Made by a program: the position numbers and the translations under genes. A DNA stretch of 35,149 nucleotides from contig JAZNAQ010000039.1 of the NCBI GenBank assembly GCA_045586595.1, positions 1 through 35,149 of the forward strand. Direction: 5' to 3'. Origin of the DNA: SIG480 sp045586595. Its GTDB lineage: Bacteria > Bacillota > Clostridia > Oscillospirales > JAAYXM01. The notes under the pieces were generated by a model, which was given only the letters and a program-made list of their open reading frames with translations, made no database searches and was not told where the DNA came from. This document shows positions 1 through 9,660 of the stretch, in pieces; the first letter of the stretch is position 1; every line of letters starts with the position of its first letter.

Positions 1-1374
1 GGAAACATTTTCTATAGAGAACATAAATGAGAAGAAAGAAAAGTGCATAACCACAAGAATAAAATCATTTTTTAATAAATACAAATAGCAAAAAACGCAC
101 CGCATCATTGGCTGATGCGGACCGTCATCTTTATTCTTCCACGATTTTAAATATTTTTCTTGTTCCTTCGTGAGGCTGTCTATTGTTATCCCCTCAGCGC
201 GAAGCTTTTCGCTTGCAACAAGTCTGTCAATCTCACTCGGTACATCATACAGTGCAGGAGACAGCTTCTCCAGGAGTTTTGCAATATGCTCCATCATAAG
301 AGCCTGAACAGCAAAGCTTAAATCCATAATCTCTGCCGGGTGTCCGTTTCCTGCGGCGAGGTTTACAAGCCTGCCTTCGCCCAGAAGGTTGAGTACCCTT
401 CCGTCATAAAGCTTATAACCCTCAATGTTCGGTTTTCTCTGCTCTACGCTCTTTGCAAGCGCGTTCAAATCATTCTTATTTATCTCGCAGTCGAAATGTC
501 CTGCATTGGCAAGAAGCACCCCGTCATGCATCTTCTCAAGATGACGGCGCACTATAATATCGCGGCAGCCTGTGGTTGTGACAAAAATGTCACCTACTTC
601 GGCAGCTTCATCCATGCTCATAACCGAATAGCCGTCGGCATACGCTTCAAGTGCACGGAACGGGTCTGCCTCACAGATTACTACGTTTGCGCCAAGGCCC
701 CTTGCACGAAGCGCGACGCCTCTGCCACAGAAACCATAGCCTGCAACAACGACCTTTTTGCCTGCAATAAAGCAGTTGGTTGTGTTCATTATCGCATCCC
801 AGACTGACTGCCCGGTGCCGTGGCGGTTGTCAAAAAGGTGCTTGCACTTTGCGTTGTTTACTGCAAACATCGGGAAGTTAAGCTTGCCCGCTCTGTCGCG
901 TGCAGCAAGGCGTGCAACGCCAGTAGTAGTCTCTTCACAGCCACCGAGAAGGTTTTTGGCAAGGCTTGTATCACGCTCGTGAAGAATCGACACGAAATCT
1001 CCTCCGTCGTCGATTATAATATCGGGCATACAACGAAGTGTCTCGGTAAGATGTGCTGTGTATTCTTCTTCACTTACCCCGTGAATGGCAAATGTCTCAA
1101 CGCCGAGCTTATCGAGTGCTGCCGCAATATCATCCTGCGTGGAAAGCGGGTTGCAGCCTGTTGCACAAACTCGCGCGCCGCCTGCGGCAAGCGTGAGCGC
1201 AAGATAGGCCGTCTTTGCCTCGAGATGAATTGACATAGCAATAGTCTTTCCCTCAAATGGGCGCTCCTTCTCAAAACGTGCGCCTATTGCCGATAGCACC
1301 GGCATGTATGACTTTACCCACTCTATCTTTTTAATGCCTGAGGGTGCAAGCGATTTATCTTTTATTATACTCAT
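1..1374 (-). CDS. ahcY: Adenosylhomocysteinase (S-adenosylhomocysteine hydrolase), 3' end frameshifted
   Basis: This enzyme reversibly hydrolyses S-adenosylhomocysteine to adenosine and homocysteine, clearing the product inhibitor of SAM-dependent methylation. The start is ATG at 1374-1372 behind AGGAG (1390-1386). The protein is of the shorter bacterial/archaeal type: HLEAKTAYLALTL near residue 40, NPLSTQDDIAAAL, ETTTGVARL, the NAD-binding loop GYGFCGRG in mid protein, and GRLVNLAAGNGHPAEIMDLS near the C-terminus. The frame stays open to the window edge, because no stop follows the usual C-terminal sequence YLKSW at about 139. One extra G after position 139 would give SWEE-stop, with TAA at 133-131 and a normal length of about 414 residues. 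As read, the frame runs through the gene's own terminator, so I infer a 1-nt deletion or sequencing error. Family assignment is certain; the true 3' end is not. Confidence 0.93.
   Translation of the reverse strand, partial: MSIIKDKSLAPSGIKKIEWVKSYMPVLSAIGARFEKERPFEGKTIAMSIHLEAKTAYLALTLAAGGARVCATGCNPLSTQDDIAAALDKLGVETFAIHGVSEEEYTAHLTETLRCMPDIIIDDGGDFVSILHERDTSLAKNLLGGCEETTTGVARLAARDRAGKLNFPMFAVNNAKCKHLFDNRHGTGQSVWDAIMNTTNCFIAGKKVVVAGYGFCGRGVALRARGLGANVVICEADPFRALEAYADGYSVMSMDEAAEVGDIFVTTTGCRDIIVRRHLEKMHDGVLLANAGHFDCEINKNDLNALAKSVEQRKPNIEGYKLYDGRVLNLLGEGRLVNLAAGNGHPAEIMDLSFAVQALMMEHIAKLLEKLSPALYDVPSEIDRLVASEKLRAEGITIDSLTKEQEKYLKSWKNKDDGPHQPMMRCVFCYLYLLKNDFILVVMHFSFFSFMFSIENVS
90..120 (-). terminator. 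Intrinsic terminator of ahcY
   Basis: An 8-bp stem (CCGCATCA/TGATGCGG, 120-113 with 107-100) is followed on the minus strand by a T-run (95-90). It lies 11 nt past the expected ahcY stop at 133-131. That placement supports the view that the coding frame should end before it. Confidence 0.8.
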
Positions 1375-1397
1375 TTATTCATCAACTCCTGCCTTAT

Positions 1398-1426
1398 ATA
1401 ATACACAATTTACGGCATCTTTTCAA
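1398..1426 (-). promoter_or_regulatory. Sigma-A promoter of ahcY
   Basis: Minus strand: -35 TTGAAA (1426-1421), 17-bp spacer, -10 TATTAT (1403-1398). This is 24 nt upstream of the ahcY start codon. No riboswitch-like leader fits in the remaining space. Confidence 0.65.
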
Positions 1427-1482
1427 TATTGTAAATTTAAAAATAATTTTATATAAAATCTCTTTTTTATCATATTAAAATG

Positions 1483-1491
1483 TGCTATACT
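1483..1491 (+). promoter_or_regulatory. Extended -10 promoter candidate of secA
   Basis: TGCTATACT (TGn plus TATACT at 1486-1491) lies 49 nt upstream of secA. The -35 position holds only a T-run (1463-1468), so this would be an extended -10 promoter. It is divergent from the ahcY promoter. Confidence 0.45.
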
Positions 1492-1539
1492 GTTTTTATA
1501 ATGGAAGACTATATTTTTCGAAAGGAAATGTAATATAAA

Positions 1540-4284
1540 ATGGGTGTTATATCAAAACTTTTCGGAACTCACAGCGAGCGTGAAATCAAGAAAATTCTGC
1601 CGCTTGCTGATAAAATCGAAGCTCTTTCAGATGAATTTCGTGCATTGTCTGACTCTGAGCTTGCAGCAAAGACAAATGAATTCAAATCGCGCCTCGCAGG
1701 CGGAGATACCCTTGATGACATTCTCCCCGAGGCTTTTGCAACAGTCCGCGAGGCGGCGTACCGCGTACTCGGCCTGTATGCTTTCCGAGTCCAGCTAATC
1801 GGCGGCATTGTTCTCCACCAAGGCAGAATTGCCGAAATGAAAACCGGTGAAGGAAAAACCCTTGTGGCAATATTCCCCGCATATCTCAACGCGCTCACCG
1901 AGCGAGGCGTTCACATCGTCACCGTAAACGACTATCTCGCAAAATATCAGGGCGAGTTGATGGGCAGAGTATTCCGTTTTCTCGGCATGAGCGTAGGTAT
2001 TATCGTTCACGGGCTTACAAACGAAGAACGTCGTGAGGCTCATTTTTCAGACATCACCTACGGAACAAACAACGAATTCGGTTTTGATTACCTTCGTGAC
2101 AATATGGCGTTGTATAAAAACCACATGGTGGGCCGCGATTACCATGCGTTTGCCATTGTTGACGAGGTTGACTCCATCCTCATAGACGAGGCTCGTACGC
2201 CTCTCATCATATCCGGTCAGGGTGAAAAACCGACACTTATCTATCAGCAGGCAGACCGCTTTGCCGCAACACTTAAGAAAATAGTTGTTGCATCCGTTGA
2301 CGAAAAAGAAGACAACGATGACATCGACGGCGACTATATAGTAGACGAAAAGGCCAGAACTGCAACCCTCACAGCCTCCGGCATCGCAAAGGCAGAAAAG
2401 GCCTTTAATATCGAAAACCTTTCCGACCCCGAGAACTCAGAGTTGTTTCACCATATAAACCAGGCAATCCGCGCACGCGGAATAATGCAGCGCGATATAG
2501 ACTATGTTGTACGCGACAATGAAATTATAATAGTTGATGAATTCACCGGCCGTCTCATGATAGGCAGGCGCTATTCTGAGGGGCTACATCAGGCGATTGA
2601 AGCAAAAGAAGGCGTAAACATTCAGAACGAGAGCAAAACGCTCGCCACAATCACGTTTCAAAACTATTTCAGAATGTATGACAAGCTCTCCGGCATGACC
2701 GGTACCGCCCTCACAGAGTCAGAAGAGTTTGAGGCAATATACAGCCTTGATGTAATTGAAATTCCTACAAACAAGCCAATGATACGCCGCGACCTGACTG
2801 ATGCGGTTTACAAAACAGAGGCGGGCAAATTCCGCGCAGTTGTTGCACAGATAAAAGAGTGTGCAGAACGAGGCCAGCCCGTGCTTGTAGGTACAGTATC
2901 CATCGAAAAGAGTGAGCTTGTCTCCTCTCTCCTTAAAAAGAGTGGTATAAAGCATGTAGTTCTTAATGCGAAGCACCACGACAAGGAGGCAGAGATCGTC
3001 GCTCAGGCAGGTAAAGCGGGTGCTGTGACAATAGCAACAAACATGGCAGGCCGCGGTACAGATATTATGCTCGGCGGCAATGCAGACTTCCTTGCAAAAA
3101 GTGATTTGCGAAAGAGCGGCATGGACGAAGACCTCATCGTTGATGCCGGCGGCACAGCGCCCACAAACGACGAGGAAATTCTCACCGCACGCGCAAAATA
3201 CAAGGAGCTTTACAAAAAATACAAAGAGCAGACCGATGCTGAGGCTGAAAAGGTCAAGGCGGCAGGTGGCCTTTTCATCATAGGTACCGAGCGCCACGAA
3301 TCGCGCCGCATAGATAACCAGCTCCGCGGACGCGCCGGCCGTCAGGGTGACCCCGGTGCTTCGCGTTTCTTCCTCTCTCTTGAGGACGATATTATGCGCC
3401 TGTTCGGCTCAGAACGCGTGATGGGCATGATGAATGCACTCGGGATCGACGAGGATACCCCTATCGACCAGAAGATGCTCACCAACGCAATTGAATCGGC
3501 TCAGAAACGCGTTGAGTCAAGAAACTTTATGATAAGAAAAAATGTTTTGCAGTATGACGATGTTATAAATAAGCAGCGCACAATAATCTATGACCAGAGA
3601 AAGTCGGTGCTTGACGGCAACGATATTGCAGACTCAATCAAAAATATGATCTATGACTCCATAAACCGTACAGTAGATATGGTTCTCGGCGAGGAGAGAT
3701 ATGTTCAGACAGAACACCTTGATGCAGTACGCTCAAAATATCTGGGCATTTTCCTTACTACCAATGACCTTAAAATGTCTCGCGACGAGCTTGACGCTGT
3801 AGACTACAACGGTGAGGATTTAAAAAGTGACCTTATCGAAATCGCAGAGCGTGTTTATAAGAAGCGTGAGGCTGAGTTTACACCTGAGGTCATGCGCGAG
3901 CTTGAGCGCGTAGTACTTCTGCGCAATGTCGATGAAAACTGGATGGAGCATATAGATGCAATGAGCGAACTTCGCCGCGGCATAGGCCTTCGTGCATATG
4001 CACAGCATGACCCTGTCATCGCTTACAAGAGCGAAGGCTTTGAGATGTTTGAAGAGATGGTAGACACTATACGCGACAATACCGTAAGGATGATATATAC
4101 AATGCGCCTGCGCGGTGATAACGCGCCGAAGCGTGAAGCCGTTGCAAAGATAACGGGCGAACACGGCGGTGACGTCAAAAGCGTAAAGAAAACTCCGCGC
4201 AAGGTCGAAAAGGTCGGAAGAAACGACCCCTGCCCCTGCGGAAGCGGGAAAAAGTACAAGAAATGCTGCGGTGCCGCCGAGTAA
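1540..4284 (+). CDS. secA: Protein translocase ATPase subunit SecA
   Basis: SecA is the motor ATPase that pushes unfolded preproteins through the SecYEG channel at the inner face of the membrane. The protein is 914 residues, close to the Firmicute norm. Visible motifs are Walker A GEGKT (103-107), the DEVD Walker B box (208-211), the helicase segment TNMAGRGTDIMLGG, and RIDNQLRGRAGRQGDPG of the second nucleotide-binding fold. The C-terminus carries the zinc-binding SEC-C motif CPCGSGKKYKKCC (C898, C900, C909, C910). An AAAGGA ribosome site precedes the ATG. The gene is followed after 72 nt by a secreted-protein gene and probably leads that operon. Confidence 0.98.
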   Translation: MGVISKLFGTHSEREIKKILPLADKIEALSDEFRALSDSELAAKTNEFKSRLAGGDTLDDILPEAFATVREAAYRVLGLYAFRVQLIGGIVLHQGRIAEMKTGEGKTLVAIFPAYLNALTERGVHIVTVNDYLAKYQGELMGRVFRFLGMSVGIIVHGLTNEERREAHFSDITYGTNNEFGFDYLRDNMALYKNHMVGRDYHAFAIVDEVDSILIDEARTPLIISGQGEKPTLIYQQADRFAATLKKIVVASVDEKEDNDDIDGDYIVDEKARTATLTASGIAKAEKAFNIENLSDPENSELFHHINQAIRARGIMQRDIDYVVRDNEIIIVDEFTGRLMIGRRYSEGLHQAIEAKEGVNIQNESKTLATITFQNYFRMYDKLSGMTGTALTESEEFEAIYSLDVIEIPTNKPMIRRDLTDAVYKTEAGKFRAVVAQIKECAERGQPVLVGTVSIEKSELVSSLLKKSGIKHVVLNAKHHDKEAEIVAQAGKAGAVTIATNMAGRGTDIMLGGNADFLAKSDLRKSGMDEDLIVDAGGTAPTNDEEILTARAKYKELYKKYKEQTDAEAEKVKAAGGLFIIGTERHESRRIDNQLRGRAGRQGDPGASRFFLSLEDDIMRLFGSERVMGMMNALGIDEDTPIDQKMLTNAIESAQKRVESRNFMIRKNVLQYDDVINKQRTIIYDQRKSVLDGNDIADSIKNMIYDSINRTVDMVLGEERYVQTEHLDAVRSKYLGIFLTTNDLKMSRDELDAVDYNGEDLKSDLIEIAERVYKKREAEFTPEVMRELERVVLLRNVDENWMEHIDAMSELRRGIGLRAYAQHDPVIAYKSEGFEMFEEMVDTIRDNTVRMIYTMRLRGDNAPKREAVAKITGEHGGDVKSVKKTPRKVEKVGRNDPCPCGSGKKYKKCCGAAE

Positions 4285-4356
4285 AAAATTCCCATGGCAC
4301 ACAGCGGCTTTTGTATGGTACGATTGTACTATATAAAAGCCACGGAGGATAAAGAA

Positions 4357-6882
4357 ATGAAAAATACAAAAAAATTAATATCTGCATTGCTTACGGCGGC
4401 ACTTGTTATATCTCTTATTCCGGCCGCTTCAGCATTTCAGTATACACAAATGTCAGAGGAGCTCTCAGTTGAGGGCTATGAGATAACAACCGTAGCTCCC
4501 GACACGCGCCACATAACACTGCGCGCTTCCAACTCAAACGGAAATCAGAATATAAACGCGGTTGAGTTTGACCCCAAAAATCCTTATACTGCTCTGCGCG
4601 CAGGCTTAAGTGCAGGCTATGTCTACAGCACACAAACGGTCAACACTATTGCTAACAACATGAGCAATACAGACGGCGGAGATACGGCTGTCGCTGCGAT
4701 AAACGCCGATTTCTTCACATTTGGCGTAGGAGTTCCCCACGGTGTGTTTATAGACGAGGGCAAAATTCTCTCCACACCGCCGCAATACTCTGCGGCTTTC
4801 GGCCTAACATATGATAACGAGCCCTTCGTCGTAAGGCACGGCACCATACTTGATAAGATATTTCGCATAGACGGCGTGCTAGTCGACGTTTCAGGTATAA
4901 ACATGACTCACACAAGCGGTGCTGACTCACTTATGCTCTACACCGAAGACTATGCACGAGGTACAAAAACAGGCACTGAGACGTACGAGCTGCGCTGCCG
5001 TGTGAACTCGGGCGAGGTCCGTCACGGTGATACAATAAACTTCACTGTTGATGAAATATATGACGCTGTTGGAAACACCTCTCTCGGCGAAGGGTACGTC
5101 GTTCTCTCTGCCCAGGGCGCGAGAATTGAAGATCTAAAAAGGCTTAGTATCGGCGACACGCTTGAGATGACCTTCCGCTTCAATGAGTTCTGGTCAAACG
5201 TCAAATTTGCAGTAGGCGGAAATGAGCTTCTTTTACAGAACGGCGAAATCTACAGCACATCAGACAAATCAAACCAGCCGCGCACATCTATCGGCATCAG
5301 GCGTGACGGCACTGTTGTAATGGCCACATTTGACGGCAGAGGTGCCGGCAACGCTGTCGGTATGTCATATCAAACGGCGGCAGAGGCTATGCGCGCTCTG
5401 GGATGTGTTGACGCTCTGAACCTCGACGGAGGCGGCTCAACAACATTTGTTCTCCGCACTCCGGGCGCAATGAAGACGAGTGTTGTCAATAACGTTTCCG
5501 GAAACAGCCCCCGACAGGTTGCAAACGCTGTTGTCCTTATGAATACTGCGCCGACACTCTATGCTAAAAATCTTGTCATTTCCTCCTCACGCCTTGTTCT
5601 TGCCGGAGGAGAGTATGACCTTGCCGTAAGCGCAGCATATGACGATAATTACAAGCCCTGTCCTGTACCAAGCCTTATCGAATGGGAAACTGACTCATAC
5701 GTCAACGAAATTACAGATTCCGGCAAGTTATTTGCAAGAGCAGCAGAGACAACAACGGTAAACGCGTACGGCGACAGAGCAAGCGGCTCAACAAATATAG
5801 AAGTTGTCGATAATATAAGCAAAATCACAACCGATAAAACAGAAATTACCGCAAATGCAGGAGAAACCGTCCAAATAGTTGCGTGTGCGATGCTTGACGG
5901 ACGTGCTGTCGATAGCCCGCAAGAGCTATTTAGCTGGAGCGCGCCCGAAAGCCTCGGCACATTCACAGAGCCGGGGAAGCTCACAATCTCGCAAACAGCC
6001 ACAGAGGGTGATGTCACGGTCAGCTACGGAGATGTCTCCGCAACTGTAAAAATAACTCCCAGGACACCTCCTGTTACGGTCTCCGACTTTGAAACAGACG
6101 ATGTAACATTTATTCCCGTTGGTATTAGCACAAAGGTAGCCCCCAACTTCAAACTTGAAACCGAGAGAAACCTCGTACACTTTGGCGAGCGTTCACTTAA
6201 GGTCTACTACAATTTCTTGAACACACAGGGTTCTGTCGGCTCATATTATATGGTTTCACCTGAATCTACAGATACATCTGCATATACGATGAACCATGTC
6301 CCCAAGAAACTCGGCATGACTGTTTTCGGCGACGGTAGCGGAGTTGAACTCCGTAGTCTTGTTGTTGATGTAAACGGGGTGCAACACTCTGTATCATATG
6401 GCAAAATAGAACACACAGGTTGGAAGTATATGGAGGCTGACTTGCCCGAAAATCTCTCGGGGCCGATATATATAAAAGTTCCCGTACACCTTGTTTCAAA
6501 CCCCGAAAGACTCACTCAGGGCTGTCTTTATTTTGACAGGCTCCGTGCAGTATACAGCGATATTGAGGAGGACCTCACCTCCCCGGTTATCACAAAAGCA
6601 TGGCCCTCAAGCGATATGCTTATATATGCCAGAAACCCCTCTATCGGCGTAATTCTCCGCGACGAGGGCGCAACCGATAAGGACGCAGGGCTTGACCCGG
6701 GTACAGTTGAAATATGGGTTAACGGCTATAACTGCACAGACCGTGAATATAACGCTGAAACAGGCAAAATCTCATACACTGTAAAGAATTCGCTAAAGAC
6801 AGGAAAGCATACAATTATTGTCCGTGCACGCGACCGTGCCGGAAACCTTATGGTTCGCGAATGGAAGTTTGAGGTCAGGTAA
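4357..6882 (+). CDS. Secreted phosphodiester glycosidase (NAGPA domain) family protein
   Basis: An 841-residue exported protein. The start at 4357 is chosen over the in-frame ATG at 4294 because GGAGG lies at 4344-4348 and translation then begins with a classic signal peptide, MKNTKKLISALL to about A26 (ASA|F). Residues of roughly 60-390 match the NAGPA/phosphodiester glycosidase fold (INADFFTFG, GVFIDEGKI, TSIGIRRDGTVVMATFDGR, LNLDGGGSTTFVL near 353-365), also seen in exopolysaccharide-associated proteins. The C-terminal half looks like Ig-like modules and a carbohydrate-binding-like beta domain (SFETDD onward, about 570-720). It probably trims sugar phosphodiesters of cell-surface polymers; the substrate is unknown. 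It overlaps the peptidase gene by one base. Confidence 0.82.
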   Translation: MKNTKKLISALLTAALVISLIPAASAFQYTQMSEELSVEGYEITTVAPDTRHITLRASNSNGNQNINAVEFDPKNPYTALRAGLSAGYVYSTQTVNTIANNMSNTDGGDTAVAAINADFFTFGVGVPHGVFIDEGKILSTPPQYSAAFGLTYDNEPFVVRHGTILDKIFRIDGVLVDVSGINMTHTSGADSLMLYTEDYARGTKTGTETYELRCRVNSGEVRHGDTINFTVDEIYDAVGNTSLGEGYVVLSAQGARIEDLKRLSIGDTLEMTFRFNEFWSNVKFAVGGNELLLQNGEIYSTSDKSNQPRTSIGIRRDGTVVMATFDGRGAGNAVGMSYQTAAEAMRALGCVDALNLDGGGSTTFVLRTPGAMKTSVVNNVSGNSPRQVANAVVLMNTAPTLYAKNLVISSSRLVLAGGEYDLAVSAAYDDNYKPCPVPSLIEWETDSYVNEITDSGKLFARAAETTTVNAYGDRASGSTNIEVVDNISKITTDKTEITANAGETVQIVACAMLDGRAVDSPQELFSWSAPESLGTFTEPGKLTISQTATEGDVTVSYGDVSATVKITPRTPPVTVSDFETDDVTFIPVGISTKVAPNFKLETERNLVHFGERSLKVYYNFLNTQGSVGSYYMVSPESTDTSAYTMNHVPKKLGMTVFGDGSGVELRSLVVDVNGVQHSVSYGKIEHTGWKYMEADLPENLSGPIYIKVPVHLVSNPERLTQGCLYFDRLRAVYSDIEEDLTSPVITKAWPSSDMLIYARNPSIGVILRDEGATDKDAGLDPGTVEIWVNGYNCTDREYNAETGKISYTVKNSLKTGKHTIIVRARDRAGNLMVREWKFEVR

Positions 6883-7946
6883 TGAAAAACAGAATTTCAA
6901 AGCTCCGCGAAAAACTGGCAGAGCATGCTCTTGATGCGTTTTTGATAACATCATACGAAAACTACCGTTATTTTTCAGGCTTTACAGGAAGTAACTGCGC
7001 GCTTATAATTACAAAAAACGCATGCTTTGCCCTCACTGACGGCAGATATGACATACAAATACGCGAGCAGGCAAAAGGCTTTGACGTTGTTATAATCTCC
7101 CGTACAATGCACGAGCATATTGCAGATGTGCTTTCTGCCCACGAGCGCGTAGGCTACGAAACTCAAAAAATCACTGACTTTGAGCTTAGAAATCTCAGCT
7201 CCGCGTGTGACGGCGTCGAGCTTATTCCGTGTCCGGATTTCGGCGAAGCCATACGCATGGTGAAGGATGAGGTAGAGATTTCCGCTGTGCGCCGTGCGGT
7301 AAAATGCTCAGACAATGCATTTGCTGCCTTTGTAAAAAGTATAAAGCGCGGTATGACCGAGCGTGAGGCTGCTGCTCTGCTTGAATATGAAATGGCACGC
7401 CGAGGCAGCCGCGCACCTGCATTTGAAACCATTGCGGCGTCCGGTCTCCGCTCCGCCATGCCCCACGCAGAGCCTACCGACTTCAAGATAGAAGATAACT
7501 CGCTTATGACATTTGACTTTGGCGCTAAGGTTTGCGGTTATATGTCCGACATTACAAGAACACTTCATATCGGAACACCGTCAAATGAGCTTTCAAACCT
7601 TTGGGAGCTTGTTTTTGAGGTTCAGCAAAAATGTGTGTCACACGCTCGCCCCGGGATGCGTGCACGCGAGCTTGACGAGTATCAGCGCTCGCTTTTTGCT
7701 GCACATAATATGGATAAGTATATCATGCATTCACTTGGCCACGGCGTAGGGCTTGCGATACACGAGGCTCCAACGGTGTCCAAACGCTCCGAGACCGTTC
7801 TATCAGAGAATATGGTAATAACCATAGAACCCGGTCTGTATATTAAGGATTTGGGCGGAGTGCGCATTGAGGATACTGTTCTTATAACAAAAGACGGTGC
7901 CGAGGCTCTTACCCAATCTCCTTACAGGATAAATATTACATTATAG
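6882..7946 (+). CDS. M24 family Xaa-Pro aminopeptidase/dipeptidase
   Basis: A cytosolic metallopeptidase that removes the residue N-terminal to proline; 354 residues, typical of the short Firmicute aminopeptidase-P/PepQ group. There is an N-terminal creatinase-like domain (about 1-130) and a pita-bread domain. The five dinuclear-metal ligands are all present: D212 (TFDFG), D223 (GYMSD), H287 (GHGVG), E316 (IEPGLY) and E330 (VRIED). The start codon overlaps the stop of the upstream gene (TAATG), implying translational coupling. Whether it prefers dipeptides (PepQ) or longer peptides (PepP) cannot be decided from sequence. Confidence 0.92.
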   Translation: MKNRISKLREKLAEHALDAFLITSYENYRYFSGFTGSNCALIITKNACFALTDGRYDIQIREQAKGFDVVIISRTMHEHIADVLSAHERVGYETQKITDFELRNLSSACDGVELIPCPDFGEAIRMVKDEVEISAVRRAVKCSDNAFAAFVKSIKRGMTEREAAALLEYEMARRGSRAPAFETIAASGLRSAMPHAEPTDFKIEDNSLMTFDFGAKVCGYMSDITRTLHIGTPSNELSNLWELVFEVQQKCVSHARPGMRARELDEYQRSLFAAHNMDKYIMHSLGHGVGLAIHEAPTVSKRSETVLSENMVITIEPGLYIKDLGGVRIEDTVLITKDGAEALTQSPYRINITL

Positions 7947-7957
7947 GAAGTTTAATT

Positions 7958-8971
7958 ATGAAAAAAAAGGTTCTTATCGGCATGAGCGGAGGCGTTGACT
8001 CAAGCGTGGCGGCATACCTTCTCATGCGCGACTATGACGTAACCGGTGTCACGCTTCTTCTTCACGGCAATGACGACAGCGATGCCAAAGAAGTTTGCCG
8101 AACACTCGGCATTGAGCATATTTCGTATAATGCCGAAAGAGAATTTTCAGAATATGTCATATCAAACTTCACAAGTGAATATCTCTCCGCACGCACACCC
8201 AATCCCTGCGTACTGTGCAACTACCATATTAAATTCGGCGTTATGCTTGATCTTGCGGATAGGCTCGGCACAGACTTTATTGCGACAGGGCACTACTCGC
8301 GCCTTATAAGCCATGATGGAGAGCTTTTCCCCGCGCGCGCCCTCTTTTCAGCAAAGGACCAGACATACGCACTGTACCGCCTGACACAGAAACAACTCTC
8401 AAAAAGCCTTTTCCCGCTCGGTGAGCTCCCTAAATCGCGTGTGCGTGAAATTGCGGAGAGCCTTGGCCTTACCGTCGCCGGAAAGAGCGACAGTCAAGAC
8501 ATTTGCTTTATCCCGGACGGTGATTATGCATCGTATATCGAGGAACGATTCGGAAAACAGCCAAAAGGCCGCTTCATAGGTCCGTATGGTGAAGATTTAG
8601 GCGAGCACCGTGGGCTTATCCGATATACTGTCGGGCAAAGACGAGGGCTTGGCATCTCATATTCAGAGCGCATCTTTGTGTCGCGACTTGACGCTGAAAA
8701 AAACGAAGTTGTTCTCGGTCTTGAAGGGTCCCAAAGCAAAGCTGAGGTGTGTGCAAATAACATCACCTTTGTAAGCAATAAAGAGATTCCCAAAAGCTTC
8801 TCCTGTACCGCAAAAATCCGCTACAACGCAAAACCTTCCGAGTGTAATGTTATAGTTGAAGGAGACGAAATAAAAGCGACCTTCTCCGAACCACAAAGAG
8901 GTGTATCTCCCGGCCAGTCGCTCGTTCTCTATGATGGCGAGCGTGTCCTCGGCGGAGGAGTTATCGTTTAA
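7958..8971 (+). CDS. mnmA: tRNA-specific 2-thiouridylase MnmA
   Basis: MnmA adenylates and thiolates U34 in the wobble position of Lys, Glu and Gln tRNAs. The PP-loop GMSGGVDSS is at residues 8-16, the catalytic cysteine at C87 (NPCVLCN) and the second cysteine at C183 (SDSQDICFI). KDQTYALYRL, ATGHYSR and GQRRGLGIS are family signatures. At 337 residues it is about 20 shorter than usual, with a compact segment between the PP-loop domain and NPC. SD AGGAAG precedes the start, 11 nt after the peptidase gene. Two client tRNAs, Gln(TTG) and Lys(TTT), are encoded at 34643-34799. Confidence 0.96.
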   Translation: MKKKVLIGMSGGVDSSVAAYLLMRDYDVTGVTLLLHGNDDSDAKEVCRTLGIEHISYNAEREFSEYVISNFTSEYLSARTPNPCVLCNYHIKFGVMLDLADRLGTDFIATGHYSRLISHDGELFPARALFSAKDQTYALYRLTQKQLSKSLFPLGELPKSRVREIAESLGLTVAGKSDSQDICFIPDGDYASYIEERFGKQPKGRFIGPYGEDLGEHRGLIRYTVGQRRGLGISYSERIFVSRLDAEKNEVVLGLEGSQSKAEVCANNITFVSNKEIPKSFSCTAKIRYNAKPSECNVIVEGDEIKATFSEPQRGVSPGQSLVLYDGERVLGGGVIV

Positions 8972-9012
8972 AATCATATTGGCTTTTACAATAAAACCAG
9001 TGAGGTGTTTTT

Positions 9013-9660
9013 ATGTTTGACAATCTGCGTGCAGACCTTCGCGCGGCACGCGAGCGCGACCCAGCGGCAAGAAGTAACCTTGAGGTCTTTCTTCTCTACT
9101 CGGGCTTTCACGCCATATGCCACCATCGCGTAGCACATTTTTATTACCGACACAGGCTGTTTTTCCTCGCCCGACTCACATCTCAGCTCAACAAGTTCTT
9201 TACAGGCGTTGAAATCCACCCTGCTGCCAAAATAGGTCCCGGTTTCTTTATCGACCATGGCACGGGTGTGGTAATCGGCGAAACAACCGAAATAGGCTCA
9301 AACTGCACTATTTACCAAGGCGCAACACTCGGCGGTACGGGTAAAGATGTCGGCAAGCGTCACCCGACTATCGGCAACAATGTAATGATAGGTGCAGGCG
9401 CGAAGGTCCTCGGCCCGTTCACTGTAGGCGATAATTCAAAAATCGCCGCAAACGCTGTTGTTCTTGATACCGTCCCTCCCGACTCAACCGCAGTAGGCGT
9501 TCCCGCGCGAGTTGCACGGCGAAACGGTGTGAAGCCCGACAAAACTGACCTCGACCAGATACATATACCCGACCCGATTGCTCAGGAGTTGTGCTCATTG
9601 CGTGTACAGCTTTCGCGTATGCAAAAGGAGCTTGACGAAATAAAGGCTAAGGACGAATAA
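9013..9660 (+). CDS. cysE: Serine O-acetyltransferase CysE
   Basis: This enzyme makes O-acetylserine from serine and acetyl-CoA, the first committed step to cysteine. The 215-residue protein has an N-terminal helical part (YSGFHAICHHRVAHF) and a left-handed beta-helix of hexapeptide repeats. The active-site segment VEIHPAAKIGPGFFIDHGTG carries D81-H82, and IGETTEIG and HPTIGNNVMIGAGAKVLG follow. A short charged C-terminal tail replaces the longer tail of enterobacterial CysE. A GAGGTG site lies upstream. No cysK is visible nearby, so the partner of the cysteine synthase complex would be encoded elsewhere. Confidence 0.95.
   Translation: MFDNLRADLRAARERDPAARSNLEVFLLYSGFHAICHHRVAHFYYRHRLFFLARLTSQLNKFFTGVEIHPAAKIGPGFFIDHGTGVVIGETTEIGSNCTIYQGATLGGTGKDVGKRHPTIGNNVMIGAGAKVLGPFTVGDNSKIAANAVVLDTVPPDSTAVGVPARVARRNGVKPDKTDLDQIHIPDPIAQELCSLRVQLSRMQKELDEIKAKDE

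Noticed and set aside
340..1274. Several open frames on both strands (for example 340-807 and 820-1233)
   Set aside because: They lie antisense or out of frame to ahcY, whose own frame is missed because it has no stop inside the window.
2719..3297. 192-codon minus-strand frame
   Set aside because: Antisense to the middle of secA; no ribosome site and composition of a shadow frame.
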